DNA from: Pacificibacter marinus
GTDB taxonomy: Bacteria; Pseudomonadota; Alphaproteobacteria; Rhodobacterales; Rhodobacteraceae
DNA: 64,000 nt
Assembly (NCBI RefSeq): GCF_900109555.1
Contig: NZ_FNZV01000006.1
Coordinates: 62,001-126,000 of the forward strand
Direction: 5' to 3'
Shown: one piece after another, positions 17,342 through 25,506 of the stretch
Position numbering within the stretch: the first letter of the stretch is position 1
Layout: every line of letters starts with the position of its first letter
The notes under the pieces: model-generated
What the model was told of the DNA's origin: nothing
The model's database searches: none
The model's input: the letters and a program-made list of their open reading frames with translations, nothing else
Translations under genes and position numbers: made by a program

Positions 17342-18151
17342 TTGTCTGAGATATCCGCAAACCTTCGACTGCTTTGCTCATTCAAGACCTCAATTTCCGA
17401 AGTCGGGCGTGAACTTGCGATCAATCGCAGTCAACTCAACCGTTATTTGGCCGGTACATCAACACCACGCACAGGGCTTTTGCGCAAAATTTGTGACTAT
17501 TTTGGCGTCGAATTGCACGAACTGATGTTGCCACCAGAAGACTTTGCCGAACTGATCCAAGTCCGCGCCCTCGACAGTGACGGCACAGGCCGGCTGCTGT
17601 GGCAATACGTCGATAAAGTGATGGCGCGCAATGAGCCACGCATCCAAAACATGACAGGTTTTTTTTGGGAATACTACGCATCCATGTCGCAACCCGGCAA
17701 AGTGATCCGTAACATGATCACCTTTGAGCCACGCGATAATTATATGTTTTATCGGCGCTTGGAACGTATGGGGCCACATGACAAACCCTGCCGTCATCAC
17801 TTTCGGTACCAAGGGGCCGCATTGATGACAGGCGATCGTATTTTTATGTCTGATTATGAATACGGGGCCGAAGTCGAATTGACCCAAACAGTTCTGTACC
17901 CCGATTACGCCATGCGCTGGACGCGTCTGCATGGCATCAAACTGGGTGTGTCCGCCGACAGCACCCATATGCCATGCGCGGTGCGGGTCGTGTTTGAGCG
18001 CCCGCCGCATTCCATGCATTCCATCTCCGCTTTGCGCCAGTGTGGCCTGTTTGATTTTGACAGCCCGCATATTCCAGAGCACGTGCTTGAAATGATCGAC
18101 AACGTGCCAAGTGGACCGCAAGTGTTCCAAGCTTACGTGCGCAAACCCTAA
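17342..18151 (+). CDS. XRE-family helix-turn-helix regulator
   Basis: This 269-residue protein has an N-terminal lambda-repressor-like helix-turn-helix (SISEVGRELAINRSQLNRYL, residues about 17-36, with PRTGLLRKICDYFGV as the following helices) and a large C-terminal domain of about 190 residues that I do not recognise. The likely start is TTG at 17342, because an in-frame TGA lies 30 bases upstream and AAGAAAGAG precedes the TTG. It is divergent from the racemase/asparaginase pair and probably regulates it through the palindrome at 17282. The C-terminal part may sense an amino acid or related ligand. Confidence 0.78.
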   Translation: MSEISANLRLLCSFKTSISEVGRELAINRSQLNRYLAGTSTPRTGLLRKICDYFGVELHELMLPPEDFAELIQVRALDSDGTGRLLWQYVDKVMARNEPRIQNMTGFFWEYYASMSQPGKVIRNMITFEPRDNYMFYRRLERMGPHDKPCRHHFRYQGAALMTGDRIFMSDYEYGAEVELTQTVLYPDYAMRWTRLHGIKLGVSADSTHMPCAVRVVFERPPHSMHSISALRQCGLFDFDSPHIPEHVLEMIDNVPSGPQVFQAYVRKP

Positions 18152-18165
18152 TTTGACGCGTCCCT

Positions 18166-18181
18166 ATGCAATCGGTTGCAA
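18166..18181. promoter_or_regulatory. LacI-type operator upstream of the lacI gene
   Basis: ATGCAATCGGTTGCAA has the central CG and TTGC half-sites of LacI/GalR operators. It matches the perfect palindrome at 21700 in 14 of 16 positions and lies 85 bases before the regulator gene, which suggests autoregulation. Confidence 0.6.
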
Positions 18182-18266
18182 GTTGTAGACACTGTAATGT
18201 GACACTGTGGAGCCAGCTAAGTTTTTATAAACCGGTATCGAGCTGTGAAACGTAATAGGTAAAAGA

Positions 18267-19271
18267 ATGCCAGCAACACTCAAAGATGTCGCGATCAGGG
18301 CCGGAGTATCTACGTCTGCCGTATCGCGTACTTTTACGGATGGGGCATCTGTCTCGATCAAAATGCGCCAAAAGGTTGAAAAGGCCGCATCTGAACTGGG
18401 GTATAGTCCCAATTTTTTGGCCCGCAGCCTAACGACACGCCGCACAAAGCTCATCGGCCTTGTCAGCAATAACTTTCACAATCCGATTTTTTTGCAGGTC
18501 TTTGATCTGTTCACCCGTGGGCTACAAGATCGAGGATTGCGTCCTCTTCTGGTCAATCTAAGCGATGAAACCGATCCCAAAAACTCGCTAAAATTGCTGC
18601 AACAATATTCTGTCGATGGCGTAATCGTCGCATCGTCTACGCTTCCGCCCGTATTTTCCAAAGCATTCCGCGACCAAAATCTGCCGGTTGTCCACACGTT
18701 TGGCCGTTATTCCAGCACCCCAGAGGTTCATATGGTCGGGATTGATAACGTTGAAACAGGTCGTATGGCAGCGCATGAATTGGTCACACGAGGGTATAAC
18801 AAAGTCGCGTTTTTAGGGGGGCCGCTGTCGGCAACATCAACCCAAGATCGACACAAAGGCTTTACCCAAGAAATCGCGCGCCATCCGCAAGTCACCCAAT
18901 CTCACAGCTACGCCCAAGCTTATTCTTTTCAAGCGGGACGGCAAGAAATGCTGCGTCTGCTGAATGAGGGACATGCAGAAGCCTATTTTTGCGGGGATGA
19001 TGTGTTGTCGATTGGCGCCCTGAGCGCGATCAAAGATGCAGGGCTGTCTGTTCCAGATGACGTTGGCGTCATTGGGCTCAACGATATGGAAATGGCATCG
19101 TGGGAAAACATAAACCTCACAACAATACACCAGCCCATCCGCCAAATTGTGGATTCTTCGGTCGACCTTATGGTCGCAATGCTGGACGAGCCGGATCACT
19201 ATCCTGAGGCGCGCGTATTCCCTTGTCGCGTGGTGGAACGAGGCACATTACGGCCCCGTTCCAAAACTTAG
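18267..19271 (+). CDS. LacI-family transcriptional regulator of the inositol-like cluster
   Basis: The 334-residue protein has a LacI helix-turn-helix at residues 4-23 (TLKDVAIRAGVSTSAVSRTF), the hinge helix region (SPNFLARSLTTRRT) and a periplasmic-binding-protein-like effector domain with VGIDNVETGRMAAHELVTRG. It probably represses the adjacent sugar/inositol genes until an inducer binds. Two matching palindromes, one before its own gene and one between the divergent gene pair at 21.7 kb, are its likely targets. It ends convergently with the next dehydrogenase gene, overlapping by four bases. Confidence 0.88.
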   Translation: MPATLKDVAIRAGVSTSAVSRTFTDGASVSIKMRQKVEKAASELGYSPNFLARSLTTRRTKLIGLVSNNFHNPIFLQVFDLFTRGLQDRGLRPLLVNLSDETDPKNSLKLLQQYSVDGVIVASSTLPPVFSKAFRDQNLPVVHTFGRYSSTPEVHMVGIDNVETGRMAAHELVTRGYNKVAFLGGPLSATSTQDRHKGFTQEIARHPQVTQSHSYAQAYSFQAGRQEMLRLLNEGHAEAYFCGDDVLSIGALSAIKDAGLSVPDDVGVIGLNDMEMASWENINLTTIHQPIRQIVDSSVDLMVAMLDEPDHYPEARVFPCRVVERGTLRPRSKT

Positions 19272-20401
19272 CGGAACATCGGCGGGCGGGCATCTATCCA
19301 AACGCCTGCCTCTTTTGCTGATGCAACCGCCGCATGCACGGCCGCCATAGAGCGCACGCCGTCTGACGCATTGGGCAAGCCATCACGCATCTCGCCGCGG
19401 ATCGCATCCGCCAAATCGCAATAGATATTCGCGACAGCCAAAGGGAAACCTTCGGGGTGTGCAATGGCCACGCGCGACAGACGCTGGGTGTCTTCGCATA
19501 GACCCGGTTCGCCTTTTTCGATGATCTGCGTCCGCCCACCAACAGGTGTATAAATCAACTGGTTTGGCTGCTCTGACGCCCAGCGCAATCCACCAGTTTC
19601 ACCGAACACTTGAATGTCAAATCCATGCTGGCGCCCAATCGCAACGGATGAAGTCCACAACCGCCCAACAGTGCCGCCAGTCATGCGAAAATTGATCATC
19701 GCATCGTCTTCCAACTCACGGCTAGATATTGTGGATGCGAAATCTGCAGACAGCTTTTCAACGTTATCATCACATATGAAGCTCGCCATGTGCAGCGCAT
19801 GAATGCCGCAATCGGCGAACTGACCTGACACCCCTGCCGTGGCAGGATCATAACGCCAACGCACGCGTGGATTGTCTGCATCTGTCGCATCGCCGTGATG
19901 CCCGTGGCTAAAGTTGGTCACAACCAAACGCGGCTTACCAAGATCCCCCGCTCGTACCATTGCACGAGCTTGGCGCACCATAGGATAGGCAGAGTAGCAA
20001 TAGTTCACCGCGCAAATTTTACCCGTTAGCTTTGCAATGCGCACGATAGCTTCGCCTTCGTCCACAGTCATCGTCATCGGCTTTTCGCACAACACGTTAA
20101 AGCCTGATTCTAGATAAGATTTGGTGATCTCAAAATGGGTCGCGTTTGGCGTCGCAACCGTGACCAGATCAACGCGGTCATCACGATTTTTTTCCCCTGC
20201 CAGCATCTCTTGCCAATCACCATAAGCACGGTCTGTGGCCACCCCCAAACGCTTCGCGTAATCACGTCCGACATCCGCACGATGATCCAACGCACCCGCA
20301 GTAAATTCAAAGCGCCCATCTGCCAATGCACCGAGACGGTGCGCGGGCCCGATCTGGCTGCCTTCACCGCCACCAATCATGCCCCATTTCAATTTCGCCA
20401 T
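19268..20401 (-). CDS. Gfo/Idh/MocA family oxidoreductase
   Basis: This 377-residue NAD(P)-dependent dehydrogenase has an N-terminal Rossmann fold (MIGGGEGSQIG), the family EKP motif (VLCEKPMTM, lysine in the active site) and a C-terminal alpha/beta domain with the DCGIHALHM segment whose histidine is usually catalytic. GGGAGGA precedes the ATG by 7 bases. It belongs to a set of two such dehydrogenases beside iolC and iolB, which suggests inositol or a related polyol as substrate, but it cannot be called IolG by motif alone. Confidence 0.85.
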   Translation of the reverse strand: MAKLKWGMIGGGEGSQIGPAHRLGALADGRFEFTAGALDHRADVGRDYAKRLGVATDRAYGDWQEMLAGEKNRDDRVDLVTVATPNATHFEITKSYLESGFNVLCEKPMTMTVDEGEAIVRIAKLTGKICAVNYCYSAYPMVRQARAMVRAGDLGKPRLVVTNFSHGHHGDATDADNPRVRWRYDPATAGVSGQFADCGIHALHMASFICDDNVEKLSADFASTISSRELEDDAMINFRMTGGTVGRLWTSSVAIGRQHGFDIQVFGETGGLRWASEQPNQLIYTPVGGRTQIIEKGEPGLCEDTQRLSRVAIAHPEGFPLAVANIYCDLADAIRGEMRDGLPNASDGVRSMAAVHAAVASAKEAGVWIDARPPMFR

Positions 20402-20449
20402 AGTAAATCCTCCCTAGACATCAATGGATCGCCATTATTCGAGCTTGGC

Positions 20450-20551
20450 CTACACATCTTCAAGCGGCACACCCACCATGGACGGATCACAGTTATGTTC
20501 AACAAAGACCATATCTACAGTGACAGGCGCATGACCGATTTTGGGTGTCAT
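20450..20551 (-). CDS. Possible 33-residue small protein between two dehydrogenase genes
   Basis: A short frame begins with ATG at 20551, 22 bases after the upstream dehydrogenase stop, and ends with TAG at 20450, 49 bases before the next gene. AAAGG lies seven bases before the ATG, a fair ribosome-binding site. The peptide begins MTPKIGHAPVTVDMVF and ends GVPLEDV. I recognise no family. It could be a true small protein, a leader peptide, or the remnant of a lost gene such as an isomerase. Confidence 0.35.
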   Translation of the reverse strand: MTPKIGHAPVTVDMVFVEHNCDPSMVGVPLEDV

Positions 20552-20572
20552 AGTAGAACCTTTTGACCAACA

Positions 20573-21670
20573 CTACGCGGGTTGTACATCTACCCACGCT
20601 TTTGTCCGAGACGAAGCCAATGCTGCGGCGACAACTTGTGTCACGTCAAGCCCATCTTGAAATGTCGGCCAAACAGGGGTTTGTGTTTCGATGGCCTGCA
20701 AAAAATCACGTGCCTCGATGATAATTTGATCTTGATACCCCGTACCGTGACCGGGGCCTTGGCAGAAATTTTCATAATCGGGATGCGCAGGTCCTATTAG
20801 AATTTTACGGAACCCGCGTGTGGCTTCAGGTTCGTCCGCAGTATAGAGCCAAAGTGCATTTTGATCTTCTTGATCAAATTTTATCGCACCTTTGGTTCCA
20901 GTAATTTCATAGGCAAAGCCCATTTTGCGACCATGGCTGATGCGGCTAAAGTACATCTGCCCCATCGCGCCATTGGCAAACCGACACATCACCTGACCAT
21001 GATCATCATTGGTGACGGTCCCCTCTGGGCGGGCCTGATGAACGGTTTCCACGTCAGCCACCAAAGACGTAATTGGGCCAATCAAGGCCAATGCACCATT
21101 GATCATGTGCGGGGCCAAGTCCCCCATCGTGCCATTGGCTTCACCAGACGTACGCCATGTCGCAGGGCTTTTAGGGTCGGCCAGAAAATCTTCGGTGTGT
21201 TCGCCGCGAAACCATGTGATGTCGCCGATCGCGCCTTGCGAAATAAGCTGGCGTGCAAATTGACTGGCTGGTGTGCGGATATAATTGAAACCGACCATGC
21301 TGATGTGCCCAACAGAGGCTTTGGTCATAATTTGGCTGTCGCTTAGCGACGCACCAAGAGGCTTTTCGCAAAACACAGGCTTGTTCAACGCAAAAGCCGC
21401 AAGCGCAATCTCGCGGTGGGTGTCTTGTGGCGATGCGATCACGATGGCCTCGACCTTAGGATCAGCCACCAATACACGCCAATCATCTGTCGCGCGCGCA
21501 AACCCGTAGGCATGACGATACCATTGCGCGCTTGCAGTGCTGCGCGCACAGATCATTTCCAGACGGGGCCGTAGAGCTGTATTGAACACCGCGCCGACGG
21601 ACGACATTGCGACAGCATGGGCTTTGCCCATATAGCCCCCTCCGACAATGCCTATACCAATCTCAGTCAT
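20573..21670 (-). CDS. Gfo/Idh/MocA family oxidoreductase (second copy in cluster)
   Basis: The 365-residue protein has an N-terminal dinucleotide-binding motif (GIVGGGYMGKAHA), the EKP motif (VFCEKPLGASLSD) and the C-terminal domain with GDLAPHMINGALALIG containing the likely catalytic histidine. It is only distantly similar to its neighbour at 19268, so the two probably act on different intermediates. Its promoter region shares the perfect LacI-type palindrome at 21700 with the divergent iolC, so both should respond to the same regulator. Myo-inositol or scyllo-inositol oxidation is a plausible role. Confidence 0.85.
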   Translation of the reverse strand: MTEIGIGIVGGGYMGKAHAVAMSSVGAVFNTALRPRLEMICARSTASAQWYRHAYGFARATDDWRVLVADPKVEAIVIASPQDTHREIALAAFALNKPVFCEKPLGASLSDSQIMTKASVGHISMVGFNYIRTPASQFARQLISQGAIGDITWFRGEHTEDFLADPKSPATWRTSGEANGTMGDLAPHMINGALALIGPITSLVADVETVHQARPEGTVTNDDHGQVMCRFANGAMGQMYFSRISHGRKMGFAYEITGTKGAIKFDQEDQNALWLYTADEPEATRGFRKILIGPAHPDYENFCQGPGHGTGYQDQIIIEARDFLQAIETQTPVWPTFQDGLDVTQVVAAALASSRTKAWVDVQPA

Positions 21671-21699
21671 GCGACGTGGCCTTTCTTATCAGATTATAT

Positions 21700-21715
21700 T
21701 TGCAACCGGTTGCAA
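21700..21715. promoter_or_regulatory. Perfect LacI-type operator between divergent dehydrogenase and iolC
   Basis: TTGCAACCGGTTGCAA is a perfect 16-bp palindrome with the central CG typical of LacI-family operators. It lies 30 bases before the minus-strand dehydrogenase start and about 150 bases before iolC, so one bound dimer could control at least the former and possibly both. Confidence 0.75.
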
Positions 21716-21861
21716 AATTTGTATCTTGGGATTCGAAACCACGCAAGCGACAATGATCAAATAGGCCACCTACACCAACACAACCATCGCGTCTCACTTA
21801 GGGCGGATCGTACACGATAGGAATTTGGCACGTCGCGCATTAAACAACGAAAGAGCATGTG

Positions 21862-22842
21862 ATGGACGTTTTGGCCGGTATCAAGCACAATAATTTCGTG
21901 GTTCTTGGCCGTGTTGGCATGGATTTGTTTACAGCGGCAGGTGAGGCGATAGAGACCACCGATAACTTTACCGCAGACATGGGTGGATCGTCTGCCAACA
22001 TCGCCGCAGGTATCGTGAAACTTGGTGGAAAAGCGTCTTTGGTGACGCGTGTATCCGATGATGCAGTGGGGCGGTTTTGCATGAACAAGCTAGACCACTA
22101 CGCAATAGATAAACGGTATGTCACCCCCGTTGGCGGCGAAGCCCGCAATTCTTTGGCATTGTATGAAAGCCGGATGCAAGACCACCAATCGGTGATCTAC
22201 CGCAATGGTGCCGCTGACTTTGAAATGACCATAAAAGATGTCGAAGCCGTGGACTATGCCGCCTTTGGAGCTTTGGTCGCGGCAGGCACTGTTTTCGCTG
22301 CAGATCCATCGCGCTCGTCCAGCTTTCGCGCTTTTGAACTGGCACGCGCCGCGGGTATCCCGATCATATTTGATGTCGATTATCGCCCCTATAGTTGGCC
22401 ATCTGCACAGGTCGCAGAAGAAGTTCTCTCTAAAGCAGGCGCTATGTCAGACATCATTATCGGCAATGACGAAGAATTCGGCTTTATGGCGGGTGGCATT
22501 AACAAAGGCCTTGAAAAAGCGCGCGCACTGGCCGCCTCAAGCGCAACCATTGTTGTCTATAAAATGGGTGAGCATGGCGCCATCACCTTTGCGAATGGCA
22601 CGCAAATCCGTACAGGCATCTATCCTGTCACGGCACTGAAACCCACAGGAGCGGGCGATAGTTTTATGGCGGGATTTCTGTCTTCACTCGTAAAAGGGCA
22701 CAGTCTTGAAAACGCTGTTCTGCGCGGCTCAGCCTGTGCCGCTATCGTGGTGGCGAAACCCGGATGTGCGCCCGCCATGCCCTTTTCCAACGAATTAGAT
22801 GCCTTTTTGGCCGACCACCCCGGCCCCACACACGTGACCTAA
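21862..22842 (+). CDS. iolC: 5-dehydro-2-deoxygluconokinase (PfkB family)
   Basis: IolC phosphorylates 5-dehydro-2-deoxygluconate in inositol catabolism. The 326-residue protein shows PfkB marks: an N-terminal GRVGMDLF, the ADMGGSSANIAAGIVKLGG substrate-binding region (shown by its ends), and the C-terminal signature PTGAGDSFMAGFL with the catalytic aspartate. Assignment to IolC rather than another PfkB sugar kinase is strengthened by the directly following iolB. I prefer ATG 21862 over the adjoining GTG 21859, because AAAGAG (21850-21855) is then six bases away. Confidence 0.87.
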   Translation: MDVLAGIKHNNFVVLGRVGMDLFTAAGEAIETTDNFTADMGGSSANIAAGIVKLGGKASLVTRVSDDAVGRFCMNKLDHYAIDKRYVTPVGGEARNSLALYESRMQDHQSVIYRNGAADFEMTIKDVEAVDYAAFGALVAAGTVFAADPSRSSSFRAFELARAAGIPIIFDVDYRPYSWPSAQVAEEVLSKAGAMSDIIIGNDEEFGFMAGGINKGLEKARALAASSATIVVYKMGEHGAITFANGTQIRTGIYPVTALKPTGAGDSFMAGFLSSLVKGHSLENAVLRGSACAAIVVAKPGCAPAMPFSNELDAFLADHPGPTHVT

Positions 22843-22851
22843 GGATTTCAA

Positions 22852-23706
22852 ATGCATATTGCCCCACACGACAATAAAAACATCCCTATTGTAGACGTGG
22901 ACGATGCCACGGTCCCACTCAACTACCTTAACATCGTCAAACTGAAAGCTGGCGAGGCCTTTGAATATCAAGTGCCTGGCTATGAGACTTGCATCGTACC
23001 CGCAACAGGCACGATTGATGTCAACGTTGAAGGTGTCGCCTATACTTTGCTGGGCAACCGCACTCTTGATGTTTGGGATGGCGAGCCCGAAGGCGTATAT
23101 GTACCAGTTGGAGCCAAGGTGACCTTTGTTGCGACCCGCGACACCGAAACATTCATCGCAGGCGCGCGGTACGATAAAGTGCTTGAACCGTTTGATGTGC
23201 GTGAGGCCGAACTGGACAAAGTGCAATACGGCTCTGACGACACCAAAACGCACCGCAAGATTAAGCACATTCTAGGCCAAGCGCATCACGGCAAGGTCGG
23301 ACGATTGTTGGTGTCAGAATTGTTCACCGTTGGCCAAGGTGGTTGGTCTGGTTTCCCTGCACATAAGCACGACACAGATCGCAAAGATGCTGACGGCACC
23401 ATCATCGAGACACGTCATGACGAAACTTACAATTTCCGCTTTCGTCCGAACCACGGTGCTGGTGTGCAAATCATTCAACATGAAGAAGGCACACCGGGCG
23501 ATGCCTATCAGCTGATGGACAGGTCCACTATTTTGTTGCGCAGCGGTTACCACCCTTGTGTGGTGATGCCCGGCTACGAAATGTATTACTTCACCATTTT
23601 GGGAGGCCTCACGCAGCGCAGTTTGGTACAGTATTTCCAGCCCACACATGCCAATCAAATTGAAACAATTCCGGGGATCAAAGACATGGTCGCTAAGTTT
23701 AAATGA
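22852..23706 (+). CDS. iolB: 5-deoxy-glucuronate isomerase
   Basis: IolB converts 5-deoxy-glucuronate to 5-dehydro-2-deoxygluconate, the substrate of IolC. The 284-residue bicupin has the KduI/IolB metal-binding segment GWSGFPAHKHD in the middle and a second conserved part, HPCVVMPGYEMYYFTILGG, near the end. It starts nine bases after the iolC stop and its own stop overlaps the next ATG (ATGA), so the three genes are one operon. The family assignment is firm. Confidence 0.93.
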   Translation: MHIAPHDNKNIPIVDVDDATVPLNYLNIVKLKAGEAFEYQVPGYETCIVPATGTIDVNVEGVAYTLLGNRTLDVWDGEPEGVYVPVGAKVTFVATRDTETFIAGARYDKVLEPFDVREAELDKVQYGSDDTKTHRKIKHILGQAHHGKVGRLLVSELFTVGQGGWSGFPAHKHDTDRKDADGTIIETRHDETYNFRFRPNHGAGVQIIQHEEGTPGDAYQLMDRSTILLRSGYHPCVVMPGYEMYYFTILGGLTQRSLVQYFQPTHANQIETIPGIKDMVAKFK

Positions 23707-24533
23707 CGCTTGCAACACTCGCAGAGGTTTTGCAGCCTGCCCTAAAAGGCAGATATGCGGTTGCGGGTTTGGTCACCCTTGGCTGGGAAGATATGCGCGC
23801 CTATGTGGCCGCTGCCGAAGCCGAAAACTGCCCTGTCATCTTACAAGCAGGTCCATCGTGTCGCGCCAATACACCTTTGCCGATATTAGGCAAAATGTTC
23901 CGATATTTGGCCGAGAACGCCAGCGTACCTGTTGTGGCACATTTGGATCATGGGTACACGCTTGAAGAGTGCAGCGAAGCTTTGGATGCTGGGTTTACAT
24001 CCTTAATGTATGACGGCTCGCGCAAGCCTATATCGCAAAACATTGATGAGACGGCCATGATCACAGAAATGGCCCACAAAGCGGGCATATCTTGCGAAGG
24101 TGAGATCGGTTTTGTGGGATACGCCAATGGCGAAAAATCAGCAGGAACGCTCCCCGACGATGCCGCCAGATTTGCACGGGAGACACGTGTCGACGCCATG
24201 GCAATTTCAGTCGGCAACGTACACTTGCAGCAAGACAAAAATGGCGGTTTGGACATAGGTCGCATTCACGCAATTGAAGCCGTCACCACCGTTCCTTTGG
24301 TCATTCACGGCGGCTCTGGCGTGCCTGTTGTTCAACGCACGGCCCTTGCGACAGGATCAAGCATCTGCAAGTTCAACATTGGCACCGAACTGCGAATAGC
24401 TTTTGGTCAGGCTTTGCGCGACGCTGTCACTGCGGACCCGTGCCGTTTTGACCGCATCGCAATTTTGCAAGACACACACGAGCCGCTCGTCGCTGCAACA
24501 CGGCACGTCCTGCGCGCTTTCCAACCACGATGA
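23703..24533 (+). CDS. Class II fructose-bisphosphate aldolase family protein (IolJ-like)
   Basis: The 276-residue protein belongs to the zinc-dependent class II aldolases: VVAHLDHGYTLEE carries a catalytic aspartate and metal-binding histidine, followed by EGEIGFVG, and later VIHGGSGVP with another zinc-ligand histidine. In inositol operons such an enzyme (IolJ) cleaves 6-phospho-5-dehydro-2-deoxygluconate, the product of IolC, into dihydroxyacetone phosphate and malonate semialdehyde. Overlap with iolB by four bases supports that role. A general fructose-bisphosphate or tagatose aldolase function is not excluded. Confidence 0.85.
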   Translation: MTLATLAEVLQPALKGRYAVAGLVTLGWEDMRAYVAAAEAENCPVILQAGPSCRANTPLPILGKMFRYLAENASVPVVAHLDHGYTLEECSEALDAGFTSLMYDGSRKPISQNIDETAMITEMAHKAGISCEGEIGFVGYANGEKSAGTLPDDAARFARETRVDAMAISVGNVHLQQDKNGGLDIGRIHAIEAVTTVPLVIHGGSGVPVVQRTALATGSSICKFNIGTELRIAFGQALRDAVTADPCRFDRIAILQDTHEPLVAATRHVLRAFQPR

Positions 24534-24631
24534 TGCGCACCGTTTTTATAGCGCGCCAAACACAGCACACAGACGTGGCGCAAGACTTTGTTCGGCACCT
24601 GATCGCATTGCAATCTGGTGAGGTTGATCAG

Positions 24632-25378
24632 TCAAACGTTGTCTTTGTCGTGAATGATATCACGCACAACGCCGTAACTTTGCCCCCATGCATCTGTCAT
24701 ATCGCAACGAATATCCCACAATTCGGGGAAAAACCTGTGACGTGCGCCTGCCTCTAATATCTCAACAGGGCGCCCTTTCAGCGACTTTGATCCCAGCCCA
24801 ATCGAGCGGTGGATCAAGTACAAATGGTTGGCGCGGAATTTCTGAAACAGCTCATCGTATTCAATCAAAGCTTCGGCCACGACATAGCTGTCACCGTGGT
24901 CATATTTGCCGTTGTATACATCGGCCACACTCAACTCTTTACCGTCCAGATAAGTCGTTTTGTACGCGTCCCATAGATCGTTTGGCATTCGCAACAGCAA
25001 TTGGAAACCGGGACTTTCTTGGCCAGATCCATTGCCAAGCTGCAAGCGCACCTCTTGGTATTCAAGCGGTGACATGGTTTCGAGCACATCAAGCTGGTCT
25101 GTCATAAGACGCATCAAGCGGTGCACTCTGCTCATCAAGGTCACGATGCGATTGGTGTTGCCCTGTTTCAGATAGTCAATCACATCAACCAGCGTATAGG
25201 CCATCAGTTTCATCCACAGTTCTTCGACCTGATGCACGATTTGAAACTGTAACTCATCGGCATTGCACAACTTGTCGATAGGTTTTTGACAGCCAAGCAA
25301 CTGTTTCACGTCCAAATAAACGCCATAATCCAGCATCTTCGGGGTCTCGATCAGTGCGTGATATTCTTCGCGGTTCAT
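24632..25378 (-). CDS. Tryptophan 2,3-dioxygenase family protein, divergent
   Basis: This 248-residue protein resembles heme-dependent tryptophan 2,3-dioxygenase: DYGVYLDVKQLLGCQKP near the N-terminus, FQIVHQVEELWMKLMAY with the distal histidine, and HLYLIHRSIGLGSKSLKG with a candidate proximal histidine, then FPELWDIRCDM. However the Gly/Thr-rich GTGGTGG loop of authentic enzymes is replaced by KSLKGRPVEIL, and the protein is shorter than the usual 270-280 residues. It may be a true TDO variant or an oxygenase for another indole. AAGGA lies eight bases before the ATG at 25378. It is divergent from an Lrp regulator; no other kynurenine pathway gene is near. Confidence 0.75.
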   Translation of the reverse strand: MNREEYHALIETPKMLDYGVYLDVKQLLGCQKPIDKLCNADELQFQIVHQVEELWMKLMAYTLVDVIDYLKQGNTNRIVTLMSRVHRLMRLMTDQLDVLETMSPLEYQEVRLQLGNGSGQESPGFQLLLRMPNDLWDAYKTTYLDGKELSVADVYNGKYDHGDSYVVAEALIEYDELFQKFRANHLYLIHRSIGLGSKSLKGRPVEILEAGARHRFFPELWDIRCDMTDAWGQSYGVVRDIIHDKDNV

Positions 25379-25430
25379 CTGTGCGTCCTTTGGTCCATGC
25401 CGTTTACCTTTTGTGCCCCACAAAGTGAAA

Positions 25431-25480
25431 ATCATTGTTCTCTTAGTTCCAGCATGCGAAGAATAACGAGAACGATTGAT
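25431..25480. promoter_or_regulatory. Inverted repeat between TDO-family gene and lrp
   Basis: ATCATTGTTCTC (25431-25442) and GAGAACGATTGAT (25468-25480) are near-perfect inverted copies separated by 25 bases, lying between the two divergent starts. The wide spacing suits an Lrp-type octamer that contacts several sites. The link to the adjacent regulator is inferred. Confidence 0.45.
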
Positions 25481-25506
25481 TACAATTGGCGCAAAATGGA
25501 TAACAC

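Noticed and set aside
17459-18130. Long minus-strand frame (223 codons) opposite the XRE regulator
   Set aside because: It is a shadow of the plus-strand gene with a His/Cys/Trp-rich, family-less translation. The same holds for the 274-codon frame opposite dnaX at 56095-56919.
24530-24757. 75-codon plus-strand frame starting in the aldolase stop (ATGATG)
   Set aside because: It overlaps the 3' end of the TDO-family gene by about 125 bases on the other strand, has no recognisable family, and its later part is simply the complement of that gene.
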